Shown in pieces: positions 15,364 to 23,144 of a DNA stretch of 33,085 nt. The stretch lies in contig NZ_JASNJE010000041.1 of the NCBI RefSeq assembly GCF_030164465.1, positions 1 to 33,085 of the forward strand. Direction: 5' to 3'. How positions within the stretch are numbered: the first letter of the stretch is position 1; every line of letters begins with the position of its first letter. The stretch comes from Sedimentitalea xiamensis. GTDB lineage: Bacteria; Pseudomonadota; Alphaproteobacteria; Rhodobacterales; Rhodobacteraceae. The position numbers and the translations under genes were made by a program. The notes under the pieces are model-generated. The model worked only from the letters and a program-made list of their open reading frames with translations. It ran no database searches and had not been told where the DNA came from.

Positions 15364-16140
15364 ATGGCCGACTACGAGTTCATGATCACCGAGCGCCGGG
15401 GAAACCTCGGCATCGTGACCTTCGACCGACCCGATGCATTGAATGCACTCAACGAGCAGGTGGCGATGGAAGTCACCGATGCGTTGGCCGCGTTCGATGC
15501 GAACGACAGCATCGGGTGCATGGTCCTTGCCGGTGGAGACAAGGCTTTTTGTGCCGGCGCGGATCTGAAGTGGATCGCGTCTCAGGATTTCGAAAGCGCC
15601 TATCGCACGGACCTGGGTGCCTACATGGACAAGGTCGCCGAGCTGCGGAAACCCGTCATTGCCGCGGTCCGTGGCTTCGCCTTCGGAGGCGGCACCGAAA
15701 TCTCGCTGATGTGCGACATCATCGTGGCCGACACGACCGCGCGGTTTGGGTTGCCGGAGGTCACGCTTGGCGTCATCCCCGGCGCCGGTGGACCGGCCCG
15801 CCTGACCCGCGCCGTCGGCAAGGCCAAGGCAATGTATTTCATTCTGACCGGCGACACGATCAGCGCCGAAGGTGCTGAACGCATGGGGATCATCACCAAG
15901 GTTGTGCCAGACGGCACGCATCTGGAGGAGGCGCTCCGGATCGGATCGGTCATTGCGGGCAATCCCCGCCTGGCCGTGCTGGCGGGCAAGGAGTCGGTGA
16001 ACCAGCAGGCGGAAACGCCTCTCGCTCCGGGATTGAAGCTCGAGCGGCGGCTGTTCCACGGGCTCTTAGGAACGGCCGATCAGAAGGAGGGCATGGCGGC
16101 CTTCGCCGAGAAGCGAAAACCGAACTACACGAAGTACTGA
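15364..16140 (+). CDS. enoyl-CoA hydratase/isomerase (crotonase) family protein, copy 1
   Basis: This 258-residue protein is a full-length crotonase. The N-terminal strand pair is followed by FDRPDALNALNEQVAMEVTD, and the CoA/oxyanion loop is DKAFCAGADLKWI. The helix with the first catalytic Glu is FAFGGGTEISLMCDIIVA. The second catalytic Glu and product loop read RFGLPEVTLGVIPGAGG. Both glutamates needed for syn hydration are present, so hydration of 2-enoyl-CoA to (S)-3-hydroxyacyl-CoA is expected. The C-terminal helices end in FAEKRKPNYTKY, the usual trimer-contact tail. A GGAG about 10 bases upstream supports the start. CaiD-type crotonobetainyl-CoA hydratases have the same architecture, so the context allows a carnitine-like substrate. 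Confidence 0.9.
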   Translation: MADYEFMITERRGNLGIVTFDRPDALNALNEQVAMEVTDALAAFDANDSIGCMVLAGGDKAFCAGADLKWIASQDFESAYRTDLGAYMDKVAELRKPVIAAVRGFAFGGGTEISLMCDIIVADTTARFGLPEVTLGVIPGAGGPARLTRAVGKAKAMYFILTGDTISAEGAERMGIITKVVPDGTHLEEALRIGSVIAGNPRLAVLAGKESVNQQAETPLAPGLKLERRLFHGLLGTADQKEGMAAFAEKRKPNYTKY

Positions 16141-16218
16141 GACAGCGATGGGGGTGGACGCGGTCGGCCTGTCGAACCGGCGCCCTCTCACCCAACATCG
16201 AGCGTGAAAGGAACAGAC

Positions 16219-16974
16219 ATGGACAAAGTGATTGTCGAAAAATCGGGCGGCATCATCCACGTGCGGATCAATCGCCCCGAAGTCTACAATGCCTGTGATG
16301 GCGAAACCTACAATGCCATCGCGGATGCCTGGGACGAGCTTGAAAGCGACCCTGAACTGAGGGTGGGCATCCTCAGCGGCGAAGGGAAGGCCTTCTGCAC
16401 GGGCACCGACATCGGGTGGGTCAAGACGCCCAATGCAGAAGGGTTCGTCGATCGCCTGTATCCGCGGTTGCTGTCCCTGACCAAACCGGTGATCGCGGCG
16501 ATACAAGGCCATTGCAACGGCGGCGGGCTGGAGCAGGCACTTGGCGCCGATATCCGGATCTGCACGGAAGATGCCAAATTCGGCTCGGGCGAAATCCGGC
16601 TTGGCTGGATCCCCGGTGGCCACGGGACCCAGCGACTGCCGCGCGTGATCCCCCTGGGGCCTGCACTTGAACTCCTTTACACCGGAGGCCGGATCGACGC
16701 GGCGGATGCTTATCGGCTGGGCCTCGTCAATCATGTGGTTTCGCCCGATCAGCTCCTCGAGAAGTCCAGGCAGATCGCGGGCGAAATCGTGAAAAGCGCC
16801 CCGCTTGCCGTCCAGAAGATGAAGACCACGGTCATGCAGGGCCTGGGCATGCCTTTGGAACAGGCGGTCAGGTTGGAAAAGGAAAGCTTCGAATTCCTCA
16901 TGCGGACCGAGGACTCCAAGGAAGGCGCCCTGGCATTTGCCGAAAAGCGGGCCCCGAACTGGAAGGCCAGGTAA
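16219..16974 (+). CDS. enoyl-CoA hydratase/isomerase (crotonase) family protein, copy 2
   Basis: This 251-residue protein starts MDKVIVEKSGGIIHVRINRP with AAAGGA 6 bp ahead; an upstream in-frame GTG at 16204 is less likely. The oxyanion loop is KAFCTGTDIGW. The catalytic Glu residues are in CNGGGLEQALGADIRI and KFGSGEIRLGWIPGGHG, both retained. The ending EGALAFAEKRAPNWKAR is standard. It is clearly diverged from copy 1, for example in the segment KTPNAEGFVDRLYPRLL. The two are probably not redundant and may act on consecutive intermediates, or one may act as an isomerase or hydrolase. It is the last cytoplasmic enzyme before the exported hydrolases begin, and a hairpin follows its stop codon. 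Confidence 0.9.
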   Translation: MDKVIVEKSGGIIHVRINRPEVYNACDGETYNAIADAWDELESDPELRVGILSGEGKAFCTGTDIGWVKTPNAEGFVDRLYPRLLSLTKPVIAAIQGHCNGGGLEQALGADIRICTEDAKFGSGEIRLGWIPGGHGTQRLPRVIPLGPALELLYTGGRIDAADAYRLGLVNHVVSPDQLLEKSRQIAGEIVKSAPLAVQKMKTTVMQGLGMPLEQAVRLEKESFEFLMRTEDSKEGALAFAEKRAPNWKAR

Positions 16975-16977
16975 TCG

Positions 16978-16994
16978 CGGGCGGGTTTCGCCCG
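16978..16994 (+). terminator. short hairpin after the second crotonase
   Basis: CGGGCG (16978-16983) pairs with CGCCCG (16989-16994) around GGTTT, starting 3 bp after the stop codon. There is no T-run, so it may be a weak terminator or an mRNA-stabilising stem separating the CoA genes from the hydrolase genes. Confidence 0.35.
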
Positions 16995-17040
16995 GTCAGA
17001 CCAGGTATCCCGCGGGAAGCTGGGGCACCAATAGGGCAGC

Positions 17041-17135
17041 TGGACCCTGCCTGAAGATTTCTCGGTCCTTACGCTTATCGACCCGGCGCCCCGACCATGA
17101 AGGACGGCGCCATCTGCAAGACCACACTGGATAAC
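17041..17135 (+). pseudogene. eroded 3' end of an amidohydrolase gene
   Basis: Two out-of-frame pieces reproduce the C-terminus of the intact amidohydrolase found later in this locus. The first, from 17041, reads PEDFSVLTLIDPA and corresponds to LEDINLIADPEA. The second, 17097-17135, reads MKDGAICKTTLDN and corresponds to MKDGVIYKNTLEN. The linking NFVVI is deleted and the frame changes between the pieces. The match at both ends of a short deletion, in the same orientation and order, is hard to explain by chance. The remnant lies directly upstream of the first beta-lactamase-fold gene, the position an amidohydrolase would occupy in a duplicated unit. Confidence 0.65.
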
Positions 17136-17151
17136 TCAGGAAAACAGAACC

Positions 17152-18456
17152 ATGCGACCCATGATACTAACGACCTCCCTCGCGCTACTGGCGGCTTCGG
17201 CCGCTTTGGCGCAGGATCGCACGCCTCTGGACGAATTCGTCGACGGCTTCCCGATGGCCCTCGAAGAGGCGACGCGGAACGCGGACTATAACGAGCTGTT
17301 CCGTGGCGGTGACCCGTCCGCCTATTTCAACGTGCGCGCCTCCGAGTTCCTGCCGACTGCGATCCTGCCGTCCCGCCCGGGCGTCATGCCGCTCGCCAGC
17401 AACCCGATGCCTGAGATTGGCGAGATAGAATCCGAGCTGACGTCCGAGAGCAATCTCGAGGGTCCGCTCACGCTGGACGAGTTTCTCGAGCAGTCCGATT
17501 TCGCGCAGGCCTATATGGTCGTCCACAAGGGCGAGATCGTCTACGAGAAATATCCGCGGCTGCGGCCCGAGGATTCCCATCTCTGGATGTCCGCCGCGAA
17601 GCCCACGGCCAGCCTTGTCATCGACCAGCTGATCAGCGAGGGCAAGATCGACGAGAACGCGCCGATCACGACCTACATGACCGATTTCCAGGGCACCCCC
17701 TGGGACGGCGTCACGGTGAAGGACGTGATGGACATGGCGACGGGCATGGACCTCGAGGACACCAGCGAGTCCCGTTTCGACCCGGACAACATCGCGCGGC
17801 GCGTGTATGAATCCGAGTTCGGCTTCCCGAACGAGACACGGGGTGTCGAGAATCTGCGCGATGTGCTCAGAAGCACGCCCAAACGTGAAGAGCCCGGCGA
17901 AGCCTTCCGTTACTCGTCCGGACTGACGCAAATGCTGGTGTTCCTGGCCGAAGACGTGGAGGGCGATCGCTGGCATCAGATCTTCGACCGCCGCGTGTGG
18001 TCCAAGGTCGGGGCCGAGGGCGCGTTGCAAATGCACATGACGCCGGACGGCATCGTGGCGGCGCACGGGCTGGTTTCGAGCAACCTGCGCGACTTCGCCC
18101 GCTTCGGCATGCTCTACACGCCCAGCTGGAACAAGATCGCAACCGAACAGGTGGTCTCGGACGAGATACTCGCGCGCATTCGTAGCGAGGTGCGGTCACA
18201 CGAGTTCGTCATGGCCGGCTTTGACGGCGCCGTTTTCGTCGATTTCCTCGGTTCGGACGACTTCATCGCCAACAGCCGCCAGTGGGACGTCGTCTGGCCT
18301 GACGGGGACATGTGGAAAGGCGGGCTGATGACCCAGGGTCTTTATGTCTCGCCGTCTCGGGATCTCGTCATCGTCTACTTCAACGTGAACAACGACGACC
18401 ATTCCGGCCACCGCTACGCTCGCAAGATCGCGACATCAGGGCTGTTCGACGAGTAG
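17152..18456 (+). CDS. exported serine beta-lactamase-fold hydrolase (NylB/S12-like), copy 1
   Basis: This 434-residue protein has a Sec signal peptide (MRPMILTTSLALLAASAALA, cleaved before QD). The catalytic domain shows the class C/S12 motifs: S147-A-A-K150 in WMSAAKPTASLVID, Y254 in FRYSSGLTQ, and a KGG triad (K389) in WKGGLMTQGLYVSP. The layout resembles 6-aminohexanoate-dimer hydrolases and related esterases or amidases rather than true beta-lactamases. It should hydrolyse amide or ester bonds in the periplasm via an acyl-serine intermediate. An N-terminal region of about 110 residues (including RASEFLPTAILPSRPGVMPL) precedes the fold and is shared loosely with the two paralogues. The start is supported by the signal peptide. 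The true substrate is unknown. Confidence 0.87.
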   Translation: MRPMILTTSLALLAASAALAQDRTPLDEFVDGFPMALEEATRNADYNELFRGGDPSAYFNVRASEFLPTAILPSRPGVMPLASNPMPEIGEIESELTSESNLEGPLTLDEFLEQSDFAQAYMVVHKGEIVYEKYPRLRPEDSHLWMSAAKPTASLVIDQLISEGKIDENAPITTYMTDFQGTPWDGVTVKDVMDMATGMDLEDTSESRFDPDNIARRVYESEFGFPNETRGVENLRDVLRSTPKREEPGEAFRYSSGLTQMLVFLAEDVEGDRWHQIFDRRVWSKVGAEGALQMHMTPDGIVAAHGLVSSNLRDFARFGMLYTPSWNKIATEQVVSDEILARIRSEVRSHEFVMAGFDGAVFVDFLGSDDFIANSRQWDVVWPDGDMWKGGLMTQGLYVSPSRDLVIVYFNVNNDDHSGHRYARKIATSGLFDE

Positions 18457-18476
18457 GACTTAATTACCGCCGGCGG

Positions 18477-18493
18477 GCCGAGACTAACTCGGC
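18477..18493 (+). terminator. small stem-loop after beta-lactamase-fold copy 1
   Basis: GCCGAG (18477-18482) pairs with CTCGGC (18488-18493) around ACTAA. It lies 20 bp after the stop codon and just before the amidohydrolase remnant. No T-tract follows; termination is uncertain. Confidence 0.35.
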
Positions 18494-18505
18494 TCAGCCG
18501 GCTCA

Positions 18506-18559
18506 AACTTCGATCTGATCATGAAGGACGGCAAGTTCTTCAAGAGCGAGTTGGAATAG
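18506..18559 (+). pseudogene. 3' remnant of another amidohydrolase gene
   Basis: Eighteen codons read NFDLIMKDGKFFKSELE and then stop. They align without gaps to the end of the intact amidohydrolase (NFVVIMKDGVIYKNTLEN). The tail is out of context: upstream sequence in this frame is not amidohydrolase, and a hairpin lies there. It is in the same orientation as the locus. With the remnant at 17041-17135, this indicates two lost amidohydrolase copies. A short peptide gene is possible but less likely, since no start or ribosome-binding site is evident. Confidence 0.7.
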
Positions 18560-18649
18560 TTTGTTTTGCGGCACGAGCACTCTGTGAAATGGACTTCGCA
18601 TGATTACTCGTGCAACCAAACAATAGGACACCGTAGAAGGACCGACCCC

Positions 18650-20170
18650 ATGAAATTGAAGCTTTTCACTTCGACAATTTCGATGCTCGCATTTGCGACG
18701 TTTGCCACGGCGCCCCATGCGCAAGACACGCAATTTCCTTCGCTCCAGATGCAGGGCGTTGAGCGGGTAGAGATTGAAGTCGATATCGAAGGGGCGACCG
18801 AGCGCCTGTCCCGGGCGGTGCGGTTCCCCACCATCTCGAACCAGGATCGCGACGACTTCGACACCCAGGCATTCGACGACTACCACGCCTTCATCGAGGA
18901 GTCCTATCCGCTGGTCCACACGACGTTGACGCGGGAAATCCTCGGCGACCCGCGCCCCTACAGCCTGCTCTACACGTGGGAGGGCAAGAACCCCGACCTG
19001 CCACCGGCGCTGTTTTACGCGCACCAGGATGCGGTGCCGGTTCCGCCGGATTCGCTCGACCAGTGGGAACAGGATCCTTTCTCGGGTGCGGTCGTGGACG
19101 GATACATCTGGGGGCGCGGCGTGCTGGATGACAAGAACCAGATCCACGGCATCCTCGAAGCGGCTGAAATGAAGATCGCGGAAGGCTGGCAGCCGGAACG
19201 GACGCTGTATTTCGTCTTCGGTCAGGACGAGGAGGTCGGCGGGCCGGAAGGTGCCAGATACATTGCGGAGGTTCTGGAAGGACGTGGGATCGAAAGGTTC
19301 GCCTTCGTCATGGACGAATCCGCGCCTCTGGTCCCGGGTATTTTCCCGGGCCTGCCGGAGAACACGGCTCTGATCGGCATCGCGCAGAAGGGTTATGTGA
19401 GCCTCGAACTGGCCATCCATGCCCTCGGCGGCCACTCCTCCCAGCCGCCTGCGGAGTCAAATATCGGCATCCTCGCGGAAGCGATCACCAAGCTGGAGGA
19501 CGCGCAGTTTCCCTATCGCATCCATCCCGCCCTGCGGCATCAGTACCGCTATCTCGGGCCGGAACTGGATGAGGCGCTTCAGCCGCTCTACTCCGCGGTC
19601 GCCTTCGGCAAGGAAGGCGAGATGACCGATCAGGAGAAAGAATTCATCAAGATGATGTCCGCCAACCTGGTCACCCGGGCCATGATACGGACTACGATTG
19701 CGGTCACCATGTTCAACGCGGGTATCAAGGACAACGTGCTGCCGCCCGCCGCGACAGCGGTTGTCAATTTCCGGCCGATGCCGGGCGATACGCCCGAGGT
19801 GATCATCGAACACGTCAAGAAGGCCATCGGCGATGATCGGATCACCGTGAGGGACATCTCCGCCTCAACACCCGCGACCGCCATGGCGGACCCGGAAGGG
19901 CCGGGCTACAAGGCGCTCGAAAAGACCATTCGCCAGATCTGGGGAAATGACCTTGTCGTCGCCCCGTTCTTCGTGATCGGTGGCTCGGATTCCAAGCACT
20001 TCCAAGCCCGGCTCTTTGCCCCCGATGTCTATACTATCACCGGCATTCAGCTTGAATCCATGAAGGAATTCGAAGGGTTCCACGGGGTCAACGAGCGGAT
20101 CCTGGTGGATGAATACGCCAAGACGATCGCGTTCTTCTACCAGATCATGGAGAACCTCGACGATCTGTAG
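18650..20170 (+). CDS. exported M20-family metallohydrolase, CPS1/PM20D1-like N-acyl-amino-acid hydrolase
   Basis: This 506-residue protein starts MKLKLFTSTISMLAFATFAT with AGAAGG upstream and carries a Sec signal cleaved near PHAQ. The dinuclear zinc site of M20 peptidases is complete: H125 and D127 in YAHQDAVP, D160 in GRGVLDDKNQIHG, the catalytic E194 with ligand E195 in FGQDEEVGG, D222 in MDES, and H478 in EFEGFHGVNERI. The dimerisation/lid domain has GGHSSQPPAESNIGILAEAI. RGVLDDKN, the KG-LEL strand and GHSS-PP--S-GIL are distinctive of the carboxypeptidase S/PM20D1 branch. Members of that branch cleave or form N-fatty-acyl amino acids and hydrophobic dipeptides. Periplasmic N-acyl-amino-acid or dipeptide hydrolysis is therefore expected. 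A hydrophobic substrate is inferred. Confidence 0.88.
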   Translation: MKLKLFTSTISMLAFATFATAPHAQDTQFPSLQMQGVERVEIEVDIEGATERLSRAVRFPTISNQDRDDFDTQAFDDYHAFIEESYPLVHTTLTREILGDPRPYSLLYTWEGKNPDLPPALFYAHQDAVPVPPDSLDQWEQDPFSGAVVDGYIWGRGVLDDKNQIHGILEAAEMKIAEGWQPERTLYFVFGQDEEVGGPEGARYIAEVLEGRGIERFAFVMDESAPLVPGIFPGLPENTALIGIAQKGYVSLELAIHALGGHSSQPPAESNIGILAEAITKLEDAQFPYRIHPALRHQYRYLGPELDEALQPLYSAVAFGKEGEMTDQEKEFIKMMSANLVTRAMIRTTIAVTMFNAGIKDNVLPPAATAVVNFRPMPGDTPEVIIEHVKKAIGDDRITVRDISASTPATAMADPEGPGYKALEKTIRQIWGNDLVVAPFFVIGGSDSKHFQARLFAPDVYTITGIQLESMKEFEGFHGVNERILVDEYAKTIAFFYQIMENLDDL

Positions 20171-20361
20171 GGCGCATCAGTTGCAATCCCTGGTCCGGTC
20201 CTTCGGGCGTAGCAGCAAGGCGGAGCAAATACAGTTCCGCCAGACTGCGCACAGACGGACAGAAACGGGGAGGCTGCGTGATGTCCAGACTCCCCCGAGA
20301 CGGTCGGGCGCAAGACTAGGCGGAAGAGTCCCGAGCCGACCAATGCCAAGGACAACAGCCA

Positions 20362-21690
20362 ATGAAACCTGACTTGGGAGTATACTGGATGTATCGCACT
20401 GCACTGACCTGCGCCATCTTGGCCACCTGCGTTCTCGCCCAGCCACAGACTGTTCTGGCACAGGAACAGACCCCGACCTCGGAAACCCCGCTGGCTCGGG
20501 TCAAGGACATCCAGGAATACTTCGCCCAGCCGGAGAACGCGGTGAGCTTCCAGTTCGCCAGTCCGGAAACGCACTACGCCTGGCAGCACGTTTCGCAGTT
20601 TTATCCGACCGCGCGTTTCGCGCGCTCCGGTATGCCGACGGTGCTGGAGTCGGCCATCGACGAGTCGCTGGGCGACATTTCCTTTTCCGGAATGGATGGC
20701 GTGACCCGCACTGTCTCGGAGCATTTCGAGGCAATGCCGCTCGACGCGATGCTGGTGATGAAGGACGGCCAGATCGTCTACGAGCGCTACAAGACGATGA
20801 CGCCGGACACCGCCCATATCACCTTCTCGTCCAGCAAGGTCTTCAGTTCCACGATCCTCGCGCTGCTGGAGGAAGAGGGAAAGGTGGACCTGTCGAAGCC
20901 GGTTACCGACTATGTCGAGGAACTGAAGGGTTCGGTCTGGGACACGGTCACGCTGCGCGAGGTTGCTGACATGCAGACCGGCCTGAACGGAACGGAGCAT
21001 GACGAGCCGAACCCCGACAGCCGGACGAACCCCAAGCAGATCTGGTATCGCTGGGCGGCAACACTCGGCATCTTCCCCAATCAGGGCGAGAACGACACCT
21101 TTGCCGTCCTGCGCGCAATGGAGCGGAACAAACCCGGCGGCGAGGTCTTCGAGTACAACTCGATCAACACCTGGCTGCTGGCCCGGATCGCGGAGGCTGT
21201 CGAGGACCGACCCTTCGCCGAGATCTTCACCGACCGGGTCTGGAGCAAGATCGGCGCCGACCATGACGGCACCTTCATCATGTCTCCCAACGGTTATGCA
21301 CTGGCCTTCGGCATGACCAGCGTCACCCTGCGCGACTTCGCGCGCTTCGGGTCGATGTTCACCCCCAGCTCCGAGGCGGTCACCGGCTCCAAGGTGGTCA
21401 GCGACGAGGTCCTCAAGCGCATCCAGACCTCGGGCAACCCGGACGCCTATCCCGATGGCTACGTGGGCAAGGTGATGTCGCCGAAATTCGCGGACGCCGC
21501 CGGCGAGATCTCCAATGCCTATATGTGGGACGCGATCCTGCCGGATGGCGACATGTTCAAGGGCGGGGTCGGCGGCCAGGGGCTTTATGTCTCGCCGTCC
21601 AAGGATCTGGTCGCGGTCTGGTTCACCACGGGCGACGGCTCCGAGTGGAACGAGGCGATGGCCCGGGCCATCGCGCTGCACTTCGACTGA
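20362..21690 (+). CDS. exported serine beta-lactamase-fold hydrolase (NylB/S12-like), copy 2
   Basis: This 442-residue protein has a signal peptide ending near VLAQEQ. The start is ambiguous: ATG 20362 (AAGGA upstream) or ATG 20389 (GGGAG upstream, giving the more compact signal MYRTALTCAILATCVLAQPQ). Catalytic motifs are S156-S-S-K159 in ITFSSSKVFSSTILALLEEE, Y265-N-S in VFEYNSINTWLL and K-G-G in FKGGVGGQGLYVSPSKDLVA. YNS is closer to the classical YxN motif than the YSS of copies 1 and 3, and the insert EHDEPNPDSRTNPKQIWYRW is specific to this copy. The active-site pocket therefore differs and the substrate may too. It lies 79 bp before the intact amidohydrolase, which suggests co-transcription. 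Confidence 0.87.
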   Translation: MKPDLGVYWMYRTALTCAILATCVLAQPQTVLAQEQTPTSETPLARVKDIQEYFAQPENAVSFQFASPETHYAWQHVSQFYPTARFARSGMPTVLESAIDESLGDISFSGMDGVTRTVSEHFEAMPLDAMLVMKDGQIVYERYKTMTPDTAHITFSSSKVFSSTILALLEEEGKVDLSKPVTDYVEELKGSVWDTVTLREVADMQTGLNGTEHDEPNPDSRTNPKQIWYRWAATLGIFPNQGENDTFAVLRAMERNKPGGEVFEYNSINTWLLARIAEAVEDRPFAEIFTDRVWSKIGADHDGTFIMSPNGYALAFGMTSVTLRDFARFGSMFTPSSEAVTGSKVVSDEVLKRIQTSGNPDAYPDGYVGKVMSPKFADAAGEISNAYMWDAILPDGDMFKGGVGGQGLYVSPSKDLVAVWFTTGDGSEWNEAMARAIALHFD

Positions 21691-21769
21691 ACCCAGAGTA
21701 TGCGCAGGCTCGGCGCAGCACCCCAGCTCCTCAGGAGGGGCAAACAACACCAACAGGAAGATCAATATC

Positions 21770-23131
21770 ATGAAAACCAGCAATCAGCGCCGCTACCTCA
21801 AGGGCGCAGCCGCCACAGCGCTCGCCCTTGCCGTCGCCAGCAGCGCCGTGACCGCGCAGGAGGGCACGGCGCCGATCCTCTTCACCAACGCCCATATCTT
21901 CGACGGCACGTCGCCTGACCTGTCCGGTCCGATGAGCGTGCTGATCGAGGGCAACACGATCAGCAGCATCGCGGCAGAGATCACCGCGCCCGAAGGCGCC
22001 ACCGTGATCGACGCGGGCGGCGACACGCTGATGCCCGGCCTGACGGACTGCCACTGGCACACGATGCAGGCCAACACGACCAACGCGCTCTTCCTGACCC
22101 AAGACCTCGACTACATTGCGCTCGAGGCGGCCGTCGGCGCCGAGAAGGTGTTGATGCGCGGCTTCACCACCCTGCGAGACATGGGCGGGCCGGTCTTCGG
22201 CCTGAAAAAGCTGATCGACAACGGGACCTATGTGGGTCCGCGCATCTATCCCTCCGGCTCCTACATCTCGCAGACCTCCGGTCACGCCGATTTCCGCTCG
22301 ATGCTGGAGGTTCCGCGGGACTACGCGCGCGACCTGACCGCTCAGGAGCAGCGCGGCATGCTGATCATCGCCGACGGCAAGGCTCAGGTCATGCAGCGGG
22401 CGCGCGAGAACCTGATGAAGGGCGCCGTGCAGCTGAAGGCCATGGCTGGCGGGGGCGTGGCTTCGCCGTCGGATCCGCTCGACGTGGCGCAGTTCACACA
22501 GGAAGAGCTTCACGCCATCGTCGAGGTGGCCGAGAACTGGAACACCTATGTCTCCGTACACGCCTACTCGGCAAAAGCGGTGCAGCACGCCCTGGCCGCC
22601 GGCGTCAAAAGTATCGAGCACGGTCTGATGATTGACGAGGAGACCGCGCAGATGGTCGAGGAGGCGGACGCCTGGATCTGCATGCAGCCGATCCTGAACG
22701 ACGAGGACGCGATCCCGATGCCGGATGGCTCGTTCGAGCAGCAGAAGTTCTTCCAGCTGACGGATGCCGTTCCCACCGCCTACGAGCTTGCCAAGCAATA
22801 TGACCTGAAGGTCGGCTTCGGCACCGACACGCAGAACTGGCCGGAACTGCAGGACCGCCAGGGCGCACAGCTGGCGAAACTGACCCGCTGGTTCGAGCCC
22901 TGGGAGGTGCTGCGCATGGCCACCAGCCAGAACTACGAGATGTTCAAGATGGTCGGCCCCCGCGATCCCTATCCCGGCAAGAACGGCGTGATCGAAGAGG
23001 GCGCGCTGGCGGACATCCTGCTGGTGGACGGCAACCCGCTCGAAGACATCAACCTGATCGCCGATCCCGAGGCCAACTTCGTCGTGATCATGAAGGACGG
23101 CGTCATCTACAAGAACACGCTCGAGAATTGA
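21770..23131 (+). CDS. exported amidohydrolase (Xaa-Pro/Xaa-Arg dipeptidase-like, imidazolonepropionase-related)
   Basis: This 453-residue protein starts MKTSNQRRYLKGAAATALAL, a signal peptide cleaved near VTAQ; longer in-frame readings upstream lie inside the preceding gene. The binuclear metal site of the amidohydrolase superfamily is complete: H95 and H97 in LTDCHWHTMQ, K223 (carboxylated) in VQLKAMAGGGVASP, H264 in VSVHAYSAKA, H284 in SIEHGLMID, and D353 in VGFGTDTQNW. The sequence pattern, with GFTTLRDMGG and DGNPLEDINLIADP, is that of bacterial prolidase-like enzymes cutting Xaa-Arg, Xaa-Pro or N-acyl amino acids. It is probably a periplasmic dipeptidase or N-acyl-amino-acid hydrolase. 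Its 3' end is the template matched by the two remnants at 17041-17135 and 18506-18559. Confidence 0.88.
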   Translation: MKTSNQRRYLKGAAATALALAVASSAVTAQEGTAPILFTNAHIFDGTSPDLSGPMSVLIEGNTISSIAAEITAPEGATVIDAGGDTLMPGLTDCHWHTMQANTTNALFLTQDLDYIALEAAVGAEKVLMRGFTTLRDMGGPVFGLKKLIDNGTYVGPRIYPSGSYISQTSGHADFRSMLEVPRDYARDLTAQEQRGMLIIADGKAQVMQRARENLMKGAVQLKAMAGGGVASPSDPLDVAQFTQEELHAIVEVAENWNTYVSVHAYSAKAVQHALAAGVKSIEHGLMIDEETAQMVEEADAWICMQPILNDEDAIPMPDGSFEQQKFFQLTDAVPTAYELAKQYDLKVGFGTDTQNWPELQDRQGAQLAKLTRWFEPWEVLRMATSQNYEMFKMVGPRDPYPGKNGVIEEGALADILLVDGNPLEDINLIADPEANFVVIMKDGVIYKNTLEN

Positions 23132-23144
23132 GGAGAACTGACCA

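Noticed and set aside
20137-21783. Reverse-strand open frame of 548 codons
   Set aside because: It is antisense to beta-lactamase-fold copy 2, whose signal peptide and catalytic motifs are clear. The reverse translation is Arg/Gly/Val-rich without family features, a common effect of GC-rich codon usage.
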